Source: Piromyces finnis (Eukaryota; Neocallimastigomycota; Neocallimastigomycetes; Neocallimastigales; Neocallimastigaceae). Taken from it: a stretch of 64,000 nt of DNA. The translations under genes and the position numbers were made by a program. The notes under the pieces are model-generated. The model was not told the DNA's origin and did not search any database. It saw nothing but the letters and a program-made list of their open reading frames with translations. Position 1 is the stretch's first letter; each line of letters begins with the position of its first letter. This document shows positions 49,577-64,000 of this stretch, piece by piece. The stretch spans positions 418,501 to 482,500 of the forward strand of contig MCFH01000037.1 of assembly GCA_002104945.1 (NCBI GenBank), given 5' to 3'.

Positions 49577-52500
49577 TTTTTTTACTTTAATATAAAAATA
49601 ATTAACATATTAATATTATATTTATATAATACTTTTATTTTATTTCATCTTTTATTTTAATAAACAAAATTTCTCTTTTTTTGTATTAATCCAAACTTTA
49701 TATACTTTTTATATTTTAACATAAAAATTGTTTTAACTTTAACATATAATATATTTTAAATATCTTTGAATATTAATAATTTTCTTCTTTATTTTATGTT
49801 AATAATTAATTCATTATTGAATTATTTCATTTTTTGTGAATAATCTTTTTTTATTATATCATCCCTATTTACTACTTTTTATTTCGTACCAGACCAAACA
49901 TTATTCAAAAATAAAAAGCTTTTTTTTATTAACGACATATACCTAATACTTCTGAAAAAAAATATTTAAAAATTTAAAACAAAAAAGATCCTAAAGTTTT
50001 ATAGATAGTTATTTTTTTCCTGTGTAGTGAGTAAAAAAAAAAAAAAAAAAAAGTTTTTTTTTTGTCTTTTTATAATTATTTTATAGGTATAATAATTTTA
50101 AAAAAATATATTAGTATATATTATAATATATGGGAGTATTATATTAAAAACTAATAAATATTATATTTATATAGAGAAAATAAAAATATTAAATTATTAA
50201 TTTATTCAAGTATATTATAATATATGTACCTAATATATATTGTTAAGATGTATATTATATATTTTAACTTTAATGAAATCAAAAAAAAATTGATAATATT
50301 TAATTTTAGTATCTTTAAAATGTGGGGAATAAATATTAATATATATTATTATTACTATTAAACAATATATTATATCTTATAATATTTTATATTGATTTAA
50401 TAAGATTTAATTGGCTCTTTCTATCAAAGCCTGGCAAAATATGTTTTTTTTTAATTTTTTTTTCTATAGAGTAATAGTTAGAAGTTTCATTAAAAAAAGT
50501 AATATAAGCATAATAATACCATAAAAATAAACATTCAATGAATAAATGAGGGGAAATTTTAGCTAACATATTAAATTTTGACAGTCAATTTTATTTATAT
50601 TTTTTAAAAAAATTGGAATTCTTTTGTTGAGATAAACCAAAAAAAAGTTCAACAATTAATGTATGCATTTTTACTATTTCTAATGTACATAAGAACGTGT
50701 ATATGTTTTTTTTTTTAATGAAATAGAAAATATTATAGTTTAATAAAAAAATTAATTTATAGTACAATTCAACAAATATTTTTATAAATATATATGTTAT
50801 ATTTTTATGAGATTAATAAGCTTACTATTTTATTTCTACAATATTAAAATTTACACATGAAGAAGAAGAAGAAAATGTTTTTTTTATAAAAGTATATGTC
50901 ATAAGAAGTTTGTGGTGGTAATTTTATTTTTGCTTTATTTTTTAAATATACTGCTACGTATACAATATTTTTTATTATTGTATTCTGTATATGTAGTAAA
51001 AATGTATTTTTTAGAAATTTTAGATAGTTTATCTTTAAAAAAAAAAATCTCCATTCAACTATTAAAAAAATATTAAAAAAAAATATTTGTACTATCAACT
51101 TATTGATGATTTGAAATTACAGTTAAAAATTTTTTTGATTAATTTAAATATTATAATAATGAAAAGTGAAAAAAAAAAAAAAAAAACACGAAAAACAAAC
51201 AAAATGCATGTTTTATGGGATAAATTAGTATTTTTATTAATGATTATAATTATTATTTTAATAATAAAAAATTGGTGGTGGAGATGTTTTTTTTTTCAAG
51301 TTTTTCCAAATGTTTAAATCATCATTATATCACATGATTTATATATATTAAAAGATAAACCATTCGTTTGATAATAGATAATGTTTATCAGAAATAAAAA
51401 AAATTAATTTATATAGAAATGTATCTATAAATGTTTTTTTTTTAAATTTTTACTTATTTAGAATAAGATATTTATTGGGTTTTATTTTGTTGTATTTTCT
51501 GTTGTAGTAGTTATGGATGGTTATAGAAAACTTGTAGTTATGGATAGTTTAAAGAAATAAAAAAAAAAAGTATTTCTTTAAACTATCCATAACTACAAGT
51601 TTTTATTATCATTATAACTATATATATTATATATATATTATTTTTGGAGGTGTATTACTTGCTTTTTAATATAATAAAAATAGGATGACTATCATAAAGG
51701 TGTTTAAAGTAGTTTTATTACATAATCTTCAAACCTTTCTAATACTTTTAAATATCTTTATATAAAATGAAAATACATCTATCCCTTTTTTTTTTTTTTT
51801 AAATATTGGGTACTTTTAACAGTATTTTTAAAGTCTTTACAAATTATTTTCTAGATATGAGAGAATAAATGTTTATAATTTATGTAGTTTTATATTTATC
51901 TACTGTAAGGTTTAACTATATATTTTTATATAATCATTATTATTTTAATAAATTATACTATCTATACACAGAATTAGAGGGAATGTTTTAGTAAATTAGT
52001 ATCATAATAGTTATTTTTTTTATTACTAAACGTAATACTTTACTAATTTTTAAATATACTTTTTTATATTGAAAAATTACTTTTAAAGCTATCTTTTCTT
52101 AATAAAAAATTTCTTTATAAAAAAATCCTAAAAATTTTTTTGTGTTACATTCTTTATAAAGTTTAAATTTTAATGAATCTAATGGAATACATGTATTTTA
52201 TAATTAAGAAATAACCTATTTTTATTTTTCACTTTTTCATAATAAAATATTTATGTTGTAAATATTATTGTAGTATTTCAAAGTATTTGATAATTATATA
52301 GATAGAAATAGTAAAAATACACAATTAATAAGTGAGTATTCATAAAAATAAACCCTTCCAATTATAAATTATATAATGCAATTTTCTAAAAAGAAGAAAT
52401 TTAGTATAAAAAATAAATTTCAAATTTAAAGTAATTTATGGTTTTTTATCATCATCACACACCTGAAACCTGAAATTATCGTTGCTTATATTCATGGATT

Positions 52501-53216
52501 TAAAATAAAATAAAAAAAAAAAATTGATTAAATTGTTTTTTTTTCTTCCTTAACACATTCTATTATCTATCCATCTATAATTATGTATATTTAAAAAATA
52601 CACACAATTAGAATGAGTTTAATCTATTTTTATTATTCAATTCAAATTAATAGATGAAATAAAATATAAATTCCACCCTTTTTTTATTGAATTAATAATA
52701 TTTATAAAAATCAATCTATTTAACAAAAAAGAGAAAAATAACATGTATTTATTGAATCATATTTAATAATTCTTATGCATTATTTAATAAAAGATATATT
52801 AGAAATTTATAATCAATACAAAATTAATAAAAAAGTATAAAAATCAAACTTATCACACCAAAATTCAAGATTAATATGAAAATGTATAAAAATCCAAAAT
52901 TTCAAAATTAATTACATTATAGTATGAAAAATATATAAATTTAATCTATTCAAAACACTTGTATCAAAATTTGTTATACCTATTTATATATACACCACAC
53001 AAAAATATATATACATTTTGTTTCGTCAATTTCTTCCTTTTTTTTTTTTTTAAATCATTCTTGAATATTAAATTTCTTTATTTTTTTTTTATAAATACAT
53101 TATAATTAAAATTATATATATAAATGAAAATAAGTTATAATATTAACAAATTTTATATATTAAAAATCAACATTAAAAAATTGTAAAATTAGATATATTT
53201 ATGAAAATACAATAAA
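49577..53216. other. 3.6-kb intergenic DNA with one long hairpin
   Basis: Shared upstream region of the divergent aconitase and sirtuin genes. A/T-rich, with no recognisable protein or RNA gene. The only structured element found is the perfect inverted repeat at 51527-51603. Confidence 0.65.
51527..51603. repeat. Perfect 33-base inverted repeat (hairpin)
   Basis: Left arm 51527-51559 starts AAAACTTGTAGTTATGGAT and right arm 51571-51603 is its exact reverse complement. The loop is 11 bases of A with a final G. A partial third copy of the arm motif (GTAGTTATGGATGG) lies just upstream at 51508-51521. No coding potential. Confidence 0.93.
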
Positions 53217-54323
53217 ATGTCTTTTTCAATAAGTGATTTATTAGCAGATGCTGATTTTGAGCAACCACAAATAGCTATTGCTCAAGCAAGTCAAAATGAA
53301 GATCAAGTTGCTCTTTTTGATTCAGATACAGATTTAAGTGAAGATGAAATGGAAGAATTGACCCATTCCAATAAAAACTCAGCTGAAAATCAATTTTATA
53401 TACAAGATAAGATAGACCATCCTCAATTAAATATAGTAAAGGATTCAACAATGGATTCTCTTATAGAATTACTTCAAAAGAAAGAATTTAAAAATATAAT
53501 TGTAATGACTGGTGCTGGAGTATCAACAGCTGTAGGCATTCCAGATTTTCGTTCTCCTGAAACAGGTATATACAGTAATTTAGGAAAGTTTGATCTTCCT
53601 CATCCGGAAGATATGTTTGATATTGAATATTTTCTTTATAATCCACAACCATTTTATACTGTAATGAAGGATTTATTACCAAAAAAAGTAAAACCTTCCA
53701 AAACTCATTATTTTATTCGTCTTTTAGCCGATAAAGGTATTCTTCTTCGTCATTACACTCAAAATATTGATACATTGGAAAGAGTAGCAGGTGTACCTGA
53801 AGAATTATTAGTAGAATCTCATGGTTCTTTCCATACAGCTCATTGTGTTGGTATTAAAGATAAACCAGGTTGTCGTAAAGAATATTCTAGAGAATTCATT
53901 AGAGAAAAAGTTGCTGCCCAAGAAGTACCTTATTGTACTGAATGTGGTGGTTTAGTTAAACCTGATATTGTTTTCTTTGGTGAAGAACTTCCACAAAAAT
54001 TCTTTGATTGTTATTACGAAGATTTCCAAAAATGTGATTTACTTTTAGTTTTTGGTACTTCATTAAAGGTTCAACCTTTTTGTAATTTGATCGACTTTGC
54101 TAAAATTGATACCCCTCGTTGTTTAATAAATAATAAGTTAGCAGGTGTTACTGGTCATCCAAGAAAAGGTTTTGATTTTTCAGGTTCATTTCAAAAATAC
54201 AGAAGAGATGTATTTTATAAAGGAAATTGCGATGATGGTGCTGTAATTTTAGCAAAACATATGGGATTAGAAGAGGAATTAAATGAATTGGTTAATACAA
54301 GTGAACAAGAATTATCATTTTAA
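53217..54323 (+). CDS. Sirtuin, Hst2/SIRT2-type NAD-dependent deacetylase
   Basis: 368 residues, no intron. Core motifs: GAGVSTAVGIPDFRSPETG at about 97-115 (NAD-binding), TQNIDTLERVAGV near 180, catalytic His in VESHGSFHTAHC near 200, CTECGGLVKPDIVFFGEELP near 240 and FGTSLKVQPF near 279. These match class I sirtuins closest to yeast Hst2 and human SIRT2, which deacetylate histone H4K16 and tubulin-type substrates from the cytosol. The first zinc cysteine pair is spaced C-x8-C (HCVGIKDKPGC), wider than the usual C-x2-C or C-x4-C. The N-terminal 75 residues are acidic and Asp/Glu-rich. The product ends 40 residues after the core, without the long Hst2 tail. Confidence 0.94.
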   Translation: MSFSISDLLADADFEQPQIAIAQASQNEDQVALFDSDTDLSEDEMEELTHSNKNSAENQFYIQDKIDHPQLNIVKDSTMDSLIELLQKKEFKNIIVMTGAGVSTAVGIPDFRSPETGIYSNLGKFDLPHPEDMFDIEYFLYNPQPFYTVMKDLLPKKVKPSKTHYFIRLLADKGILLRHYTQNIDTLERVAGVPEELLVESHGSFHTAHCVGIKDKPGCRKEYSREFIREKVAAQEVPYCTECGGLVKPDIVFFGEELPQKFFDCYYEDFQKCDLLLVFGTSLKVQPFCNLIDFAKIDTPRCLINNKLAGVTGHPRKGFDFSGSFQKYRRDVFYKGNCDDGAVILAKHMGLEEELNELVNTSEQELSF

Positions 54324-54646
54324 AATGAAGAAAAAAAAAATTAAAACAAAAATACAATTATTAAAAAAAACTATTGAAAGAATAATATATAACATGCAAT
54401 TAAAATTAAAAAAAAAAAAAAAAAAAAAAAAATTAATTTCAATAGATTATTTTTTCCTTTTCTTATTAATTTCAATCTCTATGTCTATACCGCAGTATTA
54501 TAAAATATTACAGAATATTGATTATTATCAGAATCTATCTATATAAAAAAAATAATAATAAAAAAATAATAATATCAAAAAAAAAAAAATAAATACAAAA
54601 AATTCAAAAATTCAAAAAAAAAAAAAAATAAAGAAATGAGAATTAA

Positions 54647-54679
<33 letters not shown>

Positions 54680-55133
54680 TTGTATAAAAAAAAACTCTTG
54701 GTAAATTTTTTAATTTTGATGATTATATAGTTGCATTTTTATTATTTTTAAATTTGTTATTTTATAATTTTTTACTTAACAATTTAGTAAAAAAAAAAAA
54801 AAAAAAAAAATTTTTTTAATAGAATTATATAATTAAAATATAATTTAGATTTCTGTTGTATTATATAAACAGGTATTCTTGGCTTATTTTGATTTTTTAT
54901 GAATAATAGAAGTGATGATTAATTATTATATTTATGATAAAAAAAGATATTAATTTTCTTTCTTTCTTTTTTTTTTTTTTTTTTTTTAATATACAGTTGA
55001 ATAGATGTTTTATTGTTGACACGATTTGTTGTTGCTTTTTTTTTTATAATTGTAATTTTAAAACTTTTAGAAATGAAATGTATTTTGTATATTTATTGGT
55101 AAATATATTTATCTATTTTGAATATTAATAGGA
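54324..55133. other. Convergent intergenic DNA
   Basis: Lies between the 3' ends of the sirtuin and phosphatase genes. Poly-A and poly-T blocks (54407-54431, 54789-54817, 54965-54987) and an AAT repeat near 54651-54677. No gene. Confidence 0.7.
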
Positions 55134-55238
55134 TTAATAGGAAGCTAATTCATCAATTTCATCATCAGTATAACCTAATAAATAAAGAACATTCTTTAAA
55201 CTTCTTTGGTTAATACGTGCTGGGGCCTATTGATGTTA

Positions 55239-55270
<32 letters not shown>

Positions 55271-57482
55271 AAATATTTTAATATATTATTTATTTCAAAC
55301 TATTTATTCATAATAATTCAAAATTCATCTTACTTGTTGTTGAACACGTGGTTTTGCATTAAAAGCAATACCAAGACCAGCCTTTGATAACATGAATAAA
55401 TCATTAGCACCATCACCAACAGCAATAACTTGTTCAGAAGTAACGGATTCAGCTTGAGCAATAACATCTAATAATTCGGCCTTTCTAATACCATCAACAA
55501 TTGGACCATAGGTTTCACCAGTTAAAGTTAAGCCATCCTTTGAAACTCTTAACTATAAATTAGGATAAAATATAATGTTTTGATTAATAATAATAATGAT
55601 TTAATTTTAAAACTAATAGAAATCGACTATGGTAGAATTTTTTGTACTATCCTTATTAATTATTATTATTTTTTTATCATAAAAAACTTACTTGATTAGC
55701 GAAAGCGTAATCTAAACCTAATTCATGTTTAACATAAGTAGCTAATGGCATAAAACCACCAGAAATAACAGCAAGCTTGTAACCAAGACGTTTAAGGGAT
55801 TTACAAAGGAAATGAGCACCTTCAGTAAATGTTAATACCTTTTTAATATCATCTAAAACAGAAACTGGTGTTCCCTTTAAGAGAGCTACTCTTCTTCTTA
55901 AAGATTCCTTAAAGTCAATTTCACCATTCATTGCACTAGCAGTAATTTTCTATTTTGATTCATTATTTTTATAGTTATTATATACATATTAATAATATTG
56001 ACAAATGAATAGAAAATTAAAAAAAAATAAAAAGTGTATATTATTTTGTATGTATTTTTTAGATAAAAGTAGATTATTTCTATTAAATTAATTCCATCCC
56101 CAAATTACCTATTATTATCTTTTTTTTTTTTTTTTTAATTTTATTTATAATTCTTAGTTAAAATTCTATTTACTTACAGCAACTTCATCAACGACACCAG
56201 CGTGTTTAGCAATTTCATCAATAACTTCTTGTCTAATAAGGGTTGAATCCATATCAAATACAACAAGACGCTTATTCTTACGGAAGACATTCAAGTTTTG
56301 AAGAGCGACATCGGTACCATGTTGAGCACTTAATTGGAAAAGTCTTTGACGAAGATCGTCGAAATCAAGATCATTTGGAACACTTAAACTGAAATCAATA
56401 GAGTTAAGATGTTTATCCTTACTTAAACGATTCATCTTTTCAACAGAAATCTTAGTTTCTAATAAAAGTTTAGTCCAGTCATTGAGGAATTGAGAAGTAA
56501 GTCCGTTTTGGTTGAGAACAGTAGCAGTGTATTTCAAACGATTATCATATGGAGCTTCGTCTAATAAATGTTTAATTTTTTCTCTTTCATCTTGAATTTG
56601 GAATGAAAGAACGGCATCCCATTTTCTTGCATTTTCACTTAAATGGTTGAAAATGTCAACACTTTCATCAGAAAGGCGTACTAAAACACCAAATGTAACA
56701 TTGTGATAAAGACGAGATAACATGAAATCTATAATAGTACAATTGAATTTTGCCATTGATTCTAAAACACAACCAATAATATCAGTACCATGCTTACCGG
56801 AAAGTTGAATAAGAATATTATGTTGGGGCATGATAGATGAAGGTGGAATAAAAACTTGATCTAATTTTGTAAGAATGGAAGGCATAGTGAGAAGTGGGGC
56901 ACTTTTTTCTTCTGGAGTGGTGGTAGTGTCAGTACCACTAAGTTTGTCCATTAAATTATGCTTAATAGTACTTAATTCTTCTGAATGATAAAATGGAAGA
57001 TAAACTAAACGGAACATGTAAGGTTCTGAAAGTTTTAAACCAGAATGTCTATCTAACTTTTTCATAATTTTAACAATACCAGTGTAATTTAACATAATGA
57101 ATTGTTCCAAAGTAATAATTTTCTTGAGTAAACTTTTACAAGTAACTAGATCATTTGTTTTATTAATATTTTGGTATTCTTCTGTAATACTTTTAACATT
57201 TCTATCAAAGAATCCAGAAAGTTTTTCAACTTCCTCATCCAATGTTTTTATAAAAATAGATGTATTATTTTGAAGTTTACCAAGTCTAAAACTAAGGTCA
57301 CTAGCAAAATCAAGTTCGTTATTTTCTGGTTTCCATTTCATTTTTTCTGGTGAAAAATGAATAGAATATGAAGCAATATCAGTTTTAATGTATTGTTTTA
57401 ATTTATTATAATTAATAAAATATTCCTTCCATTCTGCTGATGCTTCCTTTTGTTTTTGCAATAAATGATTACCGAATTTCAT
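55134..57482 (-). CDS. SPX-ACT-phosphoserine phosphatase fusion
   Basis: Catalytic part: final step of serine synthesis, phosphoserine to serine. Exons 56178-57482, 55692-55949, 55334-55552 and 55134-55226 (all phase 0), 624 residues. Residues 1 to about 165 are an SPX domain: N-terminal MKFGNHLLQKQ and FINYNKLKQYI, and a Lys cluster NYTGIVKIMKKLDRHSG near 132-148 that in other SPX domains binds inositol (pyro)phosphates. Then an ACT domain as in SerB (LIQLSGKHGTDIIGCVLESM, about 222-275), and the HAD phosphatase from about 403: VVFDMDSTLIRQEVIDEIA (nucleophile DxDxT), GEIDFKESLRRRVALLKG, LAVISGGF and VGDGANDLFMLSKAGLGIAF. All HAD motifs are intact, so the enzyme should be active. SPX, ACT and the HAD nucleophile share exon 1, so the fusion is not an artefact of joining two models. 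Phosphate- or inositol-phosphate-dependent control is inferred. Confidence 0.94.
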
Positions 57483-58403
57483 TTTGTTTTATATATTTTA
57501 CTTTTTCAATAAAATAAAATATATATAATAATATTTTTTTTTTAAAAAAAATAATAAAAAAAAAAAATTATTTTTAAAACTTTAGTTAATATTTAAAATA
57601 AAAAAAATGCTTTTTTAAATATAATAAAATGGTAATAAATTAAATGGTATTAATTTATGTGAAATCAACAATAATTTTAATCGATAATAAATAAAAAATA
57701 GTTTTGAAATATTTTTTTTTACGTAATTTAAGCCATAAAAGTTAGGATTCATAACTAATAAATTGATGTTAAAAATAGTATTATTATTATTATTATTATT
57801 ATTTAAAACTTATTATTTTAAAACTAATTTTTATGTAATTCTTCTTTTTCTTATTATTATTATATTAATTCTCTTATGTAATTCTTCTTATTATTATATA
57901 TACTCTTTCTATATTATATTCTTTATAATTATTTATTAATGTTCAATCAGTACAATCATGGATGATTAACATAATATTCATATTTTGAACTTTTTTAAAT
58001 TTATTCCACTTAACTAAATTTATTGATTTAATACTTCATAATCACATGTTAATTTCATATTTCAATTTATTGTGGGTTATTTTTTTTGGTATAACAAAAA
58101 ATAAAAAAAAAAATAAAATTTTATCTATAACCGTAAGCAATAACAACTATTATAACAATAATTAAAGTAAAAAAAAAAAAAAAAAAGAATTAAAACAAAC
58201 GTAGAAATAATAAACTTTTATATATAAAATAATTTATTTATAACTATGTTTTTACAAAATATTATAGATCAATATATTGGTTTCACAAATATAAATTAGA
58301 TAAAATACCAAAATTTTTATCGTCTAGTTTGTGAATGAGAAATATACATATAAAAAATAAGCTTATTATTCATATAGTCATTATTTTTTCTTCTTTCAAA
58401 TCA
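57483..58403. other. Intergenic DNA
   Basis: Upstream of the SPX-phosphatase gene and downstream of BZZ1. A/T-rich, with an ATT repeat near 57780-57802. No gene seen. Confidence 0.7.
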
Positions 58404-61864
<3,461 letters not shown>

Positions 61865-62646
61865 TGTTATTATTTTAAGTATTTAAAATGATTTCTTTTA
61901 TTGTTTCCAATATAGGTAGTTAAATTATTATTTTTCTATTATATATAATGTTTTCTTTTTTATATGTTACTTTTGATTTGTAATAATTTATTATTCTTTT
62001 TTATTTTTTTGTTAAAAAAAGTAAAATGGTTTCTTTCTTTTTTTTTTTTTTTTTTACTCGATTATTATATCCTAGGAGATTTATAAAAAATTAAAATTAT
62101 TATAAAATGTATTCAATATAAGACGTTTCTTTCTCTCTCTTTTTTTTCTTTCTTTATACTGGACTAATGAAAAATTTATTTCCCATTCATTCATTAATTA
62201 AACTTTATAAAATTTGAATTATTTAAATTTAAATAATTATATAAATATATATAAAGTAATTTGTATACCAACTATGTGTTCAAATTTAATACTATTCTAT
62301 AAGTAATTCTATATAGTTTATTTTATTTTCATGAATTATCTAATAAACCTAATTATTAATTAACACTAATAATCTTATTTAGTATTTTAAGTAAGATAAT
62401 TAATTTAATATATATTATTTAATAATAATTTAATATTAATTTTAACTTTTTATTCAATTTCAAAAAAAAAAAAAATTCTAAATTAAAATTTTAGTACTAC
62501 CTTTCTAATGAATAATATTTTCAATTTATTTTTTTTTAATTTTTTTTTTCCCTAAATTGATGTTAAATTATTGGTATCAAAAGATGTTTATAAAAAGTTT
62601 TTAATAAAAAAAAATAAAACCAAGATTTCTAAATATATAATAAATA
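61865..62646. other. Divergent promoter region between BZZ1 and XLF-like gene
   Basis: 782 bases between two divergent start codons. Contains poly-T blocks and a CT-rich stretch (62126-62153, TTTCTTTCTCTCTC). No other gene. Regulatory sites cannot be named from the sequence alone. Confidence 0.6.
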
Positions 62647-64000
62647 ATGTCAAATATAGTAGAATTATTTCATAAACTAGAGTGTATTCCTTGGGAATAT
62701 ATTGAAGTTGAAAATGAAAATGAATACAAGGAAATTTCATCCGTAAAGATAAAACAGGAAAATGATATAGAATTTCAAGAAAGTAATGAAAATATAAAGG
62801 ATGATAAAAAACCGACAATAGTTAATTCCGTAAACGAATGTCAAAATAAAAAACCAAAAAAGAATAATTCTTTTGAAGAAAAAATAAAATCAATTAAAAC
62901 AATAACAAATTTCTCAAATTCATTAAATTTCAAAAATAATTCTAATTCCAATATAGTAAATAACAACAACAACAACAACAATAATAACAATTCAAATTTA
63001 AATTTAACTATATTACCTCTAACATTATTATCACAAAATATTCCAAATACTACTTTCAATGATAATGATAATAATCTAGAATTTTCAAATTCCAAAATTT
63101 CAATTCCAAATTCTAATTCCAATGTAAAACTTGAATCAATTTCAAAAAATAATTTTATAAGAAATGTCAACAACAAAAGTTTTTATATAAAATACCATTT
63201 TAACGGCGATAATAATACTTATTTATTTATGATAACAGATATGAAGAATATTTGGTATGAATATATAGATAGTGAAGAGGCTATAAATATTAAAAAAAAG
63301 GTTAGTTTTTTTGTTATAGGAATAAAGGAAGGAAATAAATGGAAAACATGTTATATCTCAAAATTAATTAATAATATTAATATGTAAATGAAAAAGGTAG
63401 ATATATTAATTATTATATATTATAATATATAATACTAATAGAAAAATGCAGTTAATTTTGAAACCCAAAACAATTTAATAGATTTAATACATAATAGTAT
63501 TAAAAGTAAAGATGTAAATTCATTCTTCAAAATAAGTCAATATAATAATGACAAACAATATCTATGTGTAAGATTAAGTGTTCCATATATGTATGTTACT
63601 TTTAATTGGGATTTTGAATGTTCTTTGTTATCAGGAAAAATGACTTTGCCAGTAATTAAAAAAGAAAACCAGGAAAGAAAAAGTATATATTATTGATATA
63701 AATAAAAAGAGCATATACTTTTAGTTAAAAAAAATAGTATTTATAAAAAAACCCATCTATATTATTTATAAAAAATATAAAGTTTTTTTTTAATAATATA
63801 AAATAATTAATAATAAATATTTAATTTTAGATGATTTGGTGGCAAAGTTAGATGGATCAAAAATTTTTTATGAACATCTTACATTACCCATGACTTTAAT
63901 GATTTCCGAGTTACATCGTAGAATTCAAAGATATGAAGAAGTAATTATGAAAAAAGAAAAGAATATTAAAATACTATATGACCAATTACTATTATTAGAA
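62647..64000 (+). CDS. XLF/Nej1-like end-joining factor, 5' part
   Basis: Partial gene, cut by the window end. Exons 62647-63300, 63442-63682 and 63831-64000 (continuing) join in frame. The order of blocks follows human XLF: an N-terminal PWEYIEVE, then SFYIKYHFNGDNNTYLFMIT and DMKNIWYEYIDSEEA, then YLCVRLSVPYMYVTFNWDFE, then TLPMTLMISELHRRIQRYEE leading into the coiled coil. XLF-type proteins bridge DNA ends with XRCC4/Lif1 and ligase IV. Between the first strand block and the second lies an insertion of about 145 residues rich in Asn, Ser and Lys that XLF lacks. XRCC4 is an alternative, but the WxWxxL-like start and HLTLPM block favour XLF. The C-terminus with the Ku-binding motif would lie beyond the window. 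Confidence 0.72.

Noticed and set aside
54283-54546. 87-residue frame overlapping the sirtuin stop
   Set aside because: Lys/Ile-rich reading of A/T flank in another frame; no similarity.

Overview
The window looks like a chromosomal segment of a fungus with an extremely AT-rich genome. Intergenic DNA is almost pure A/T with microsatellites. Genes are short-introned (GT..AG, acceptors mostly TATAG-like), and several proteins carry long Asn runs. The gene set is eukaryotic and mostly fungal in style: ALG3, a Bzz1-type F-BAR/C1/SH3/SH3 protein, an Hst2-type sirtuin, an Rtc5/mEAK7-type TLDc protein, an XLF/Nej1-type repair factor and an SPX-containing protein. AT content, poly-Asn, many retroelements and an aconitase that begins at the mature N-terminus fit an anaerobic gut fungus (Neocallimastigomycota). 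That placement is an inference; Dictyostelium-like amoebae are the main alternative.

Layout. 1-7256: two nearly identical ArfGAP genes in tandem, three exons each. 9321-12668: a coiled-coil/SANT-like, Asn-rich nuclear-type protein (minus strand). 12669-17697: gene-free A/T DNA with one possible solo LTR. 17698-20175: a nine-exon ALG3 gene (minus) that is invisible to simple ORF calling. 20635-26716: a Ty1/copia element (minus) whose 5' LTR is split by a truncated LINE. 27017-29725: a TLDc gene (minus). 30924-46594: a nest of one LINE family, all on the minus strand: an old copy D interrupted by E, then a full-length copy A interrupted in its first bases by B, which is itself interrupted by C. 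Target-site duplications let the order be reconstructed. 47220-49576: aconitase (minus). 53217-54323: sirtuin (plus). 55134-57482: a phosphoserine phosphatase with an N-terminal SPX domain (minus). 58404-61864: a twelve-exon BZZ1 gene (minus). 62647-64000: the 5' part of an XLF-like gene (plus), cut by the window edge.

The host genes do not form a pathway or cluster. They cover vesicle coat GTPase control, ER N-glycan assembly, V-ATPase/TORC-type TLDc function, citrate metabolism, NAD-dependent deacetylation, serine synthesis, actin/endocytosis and end joining. The most unusual host gene is the SPX-ACT-phosphoserine phosphatase fusion, because the join lies inside one uninterrupted exon. The most informative region for genome dynamics is the nested LINE array. 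Its one intact element has a single 1505-residue ORF with an unassigned, possibly RRM-like N-terminal domain, endonuclease, reverse transcriptase, a zinc knuckle and an extra conserved C-terminal domain, preceded by a structured, partly tandem-repeated 5' leader.

Exon boundaries given below were worked out by hand from reading frame, splice signals and family similarity. No database or folding program was run.
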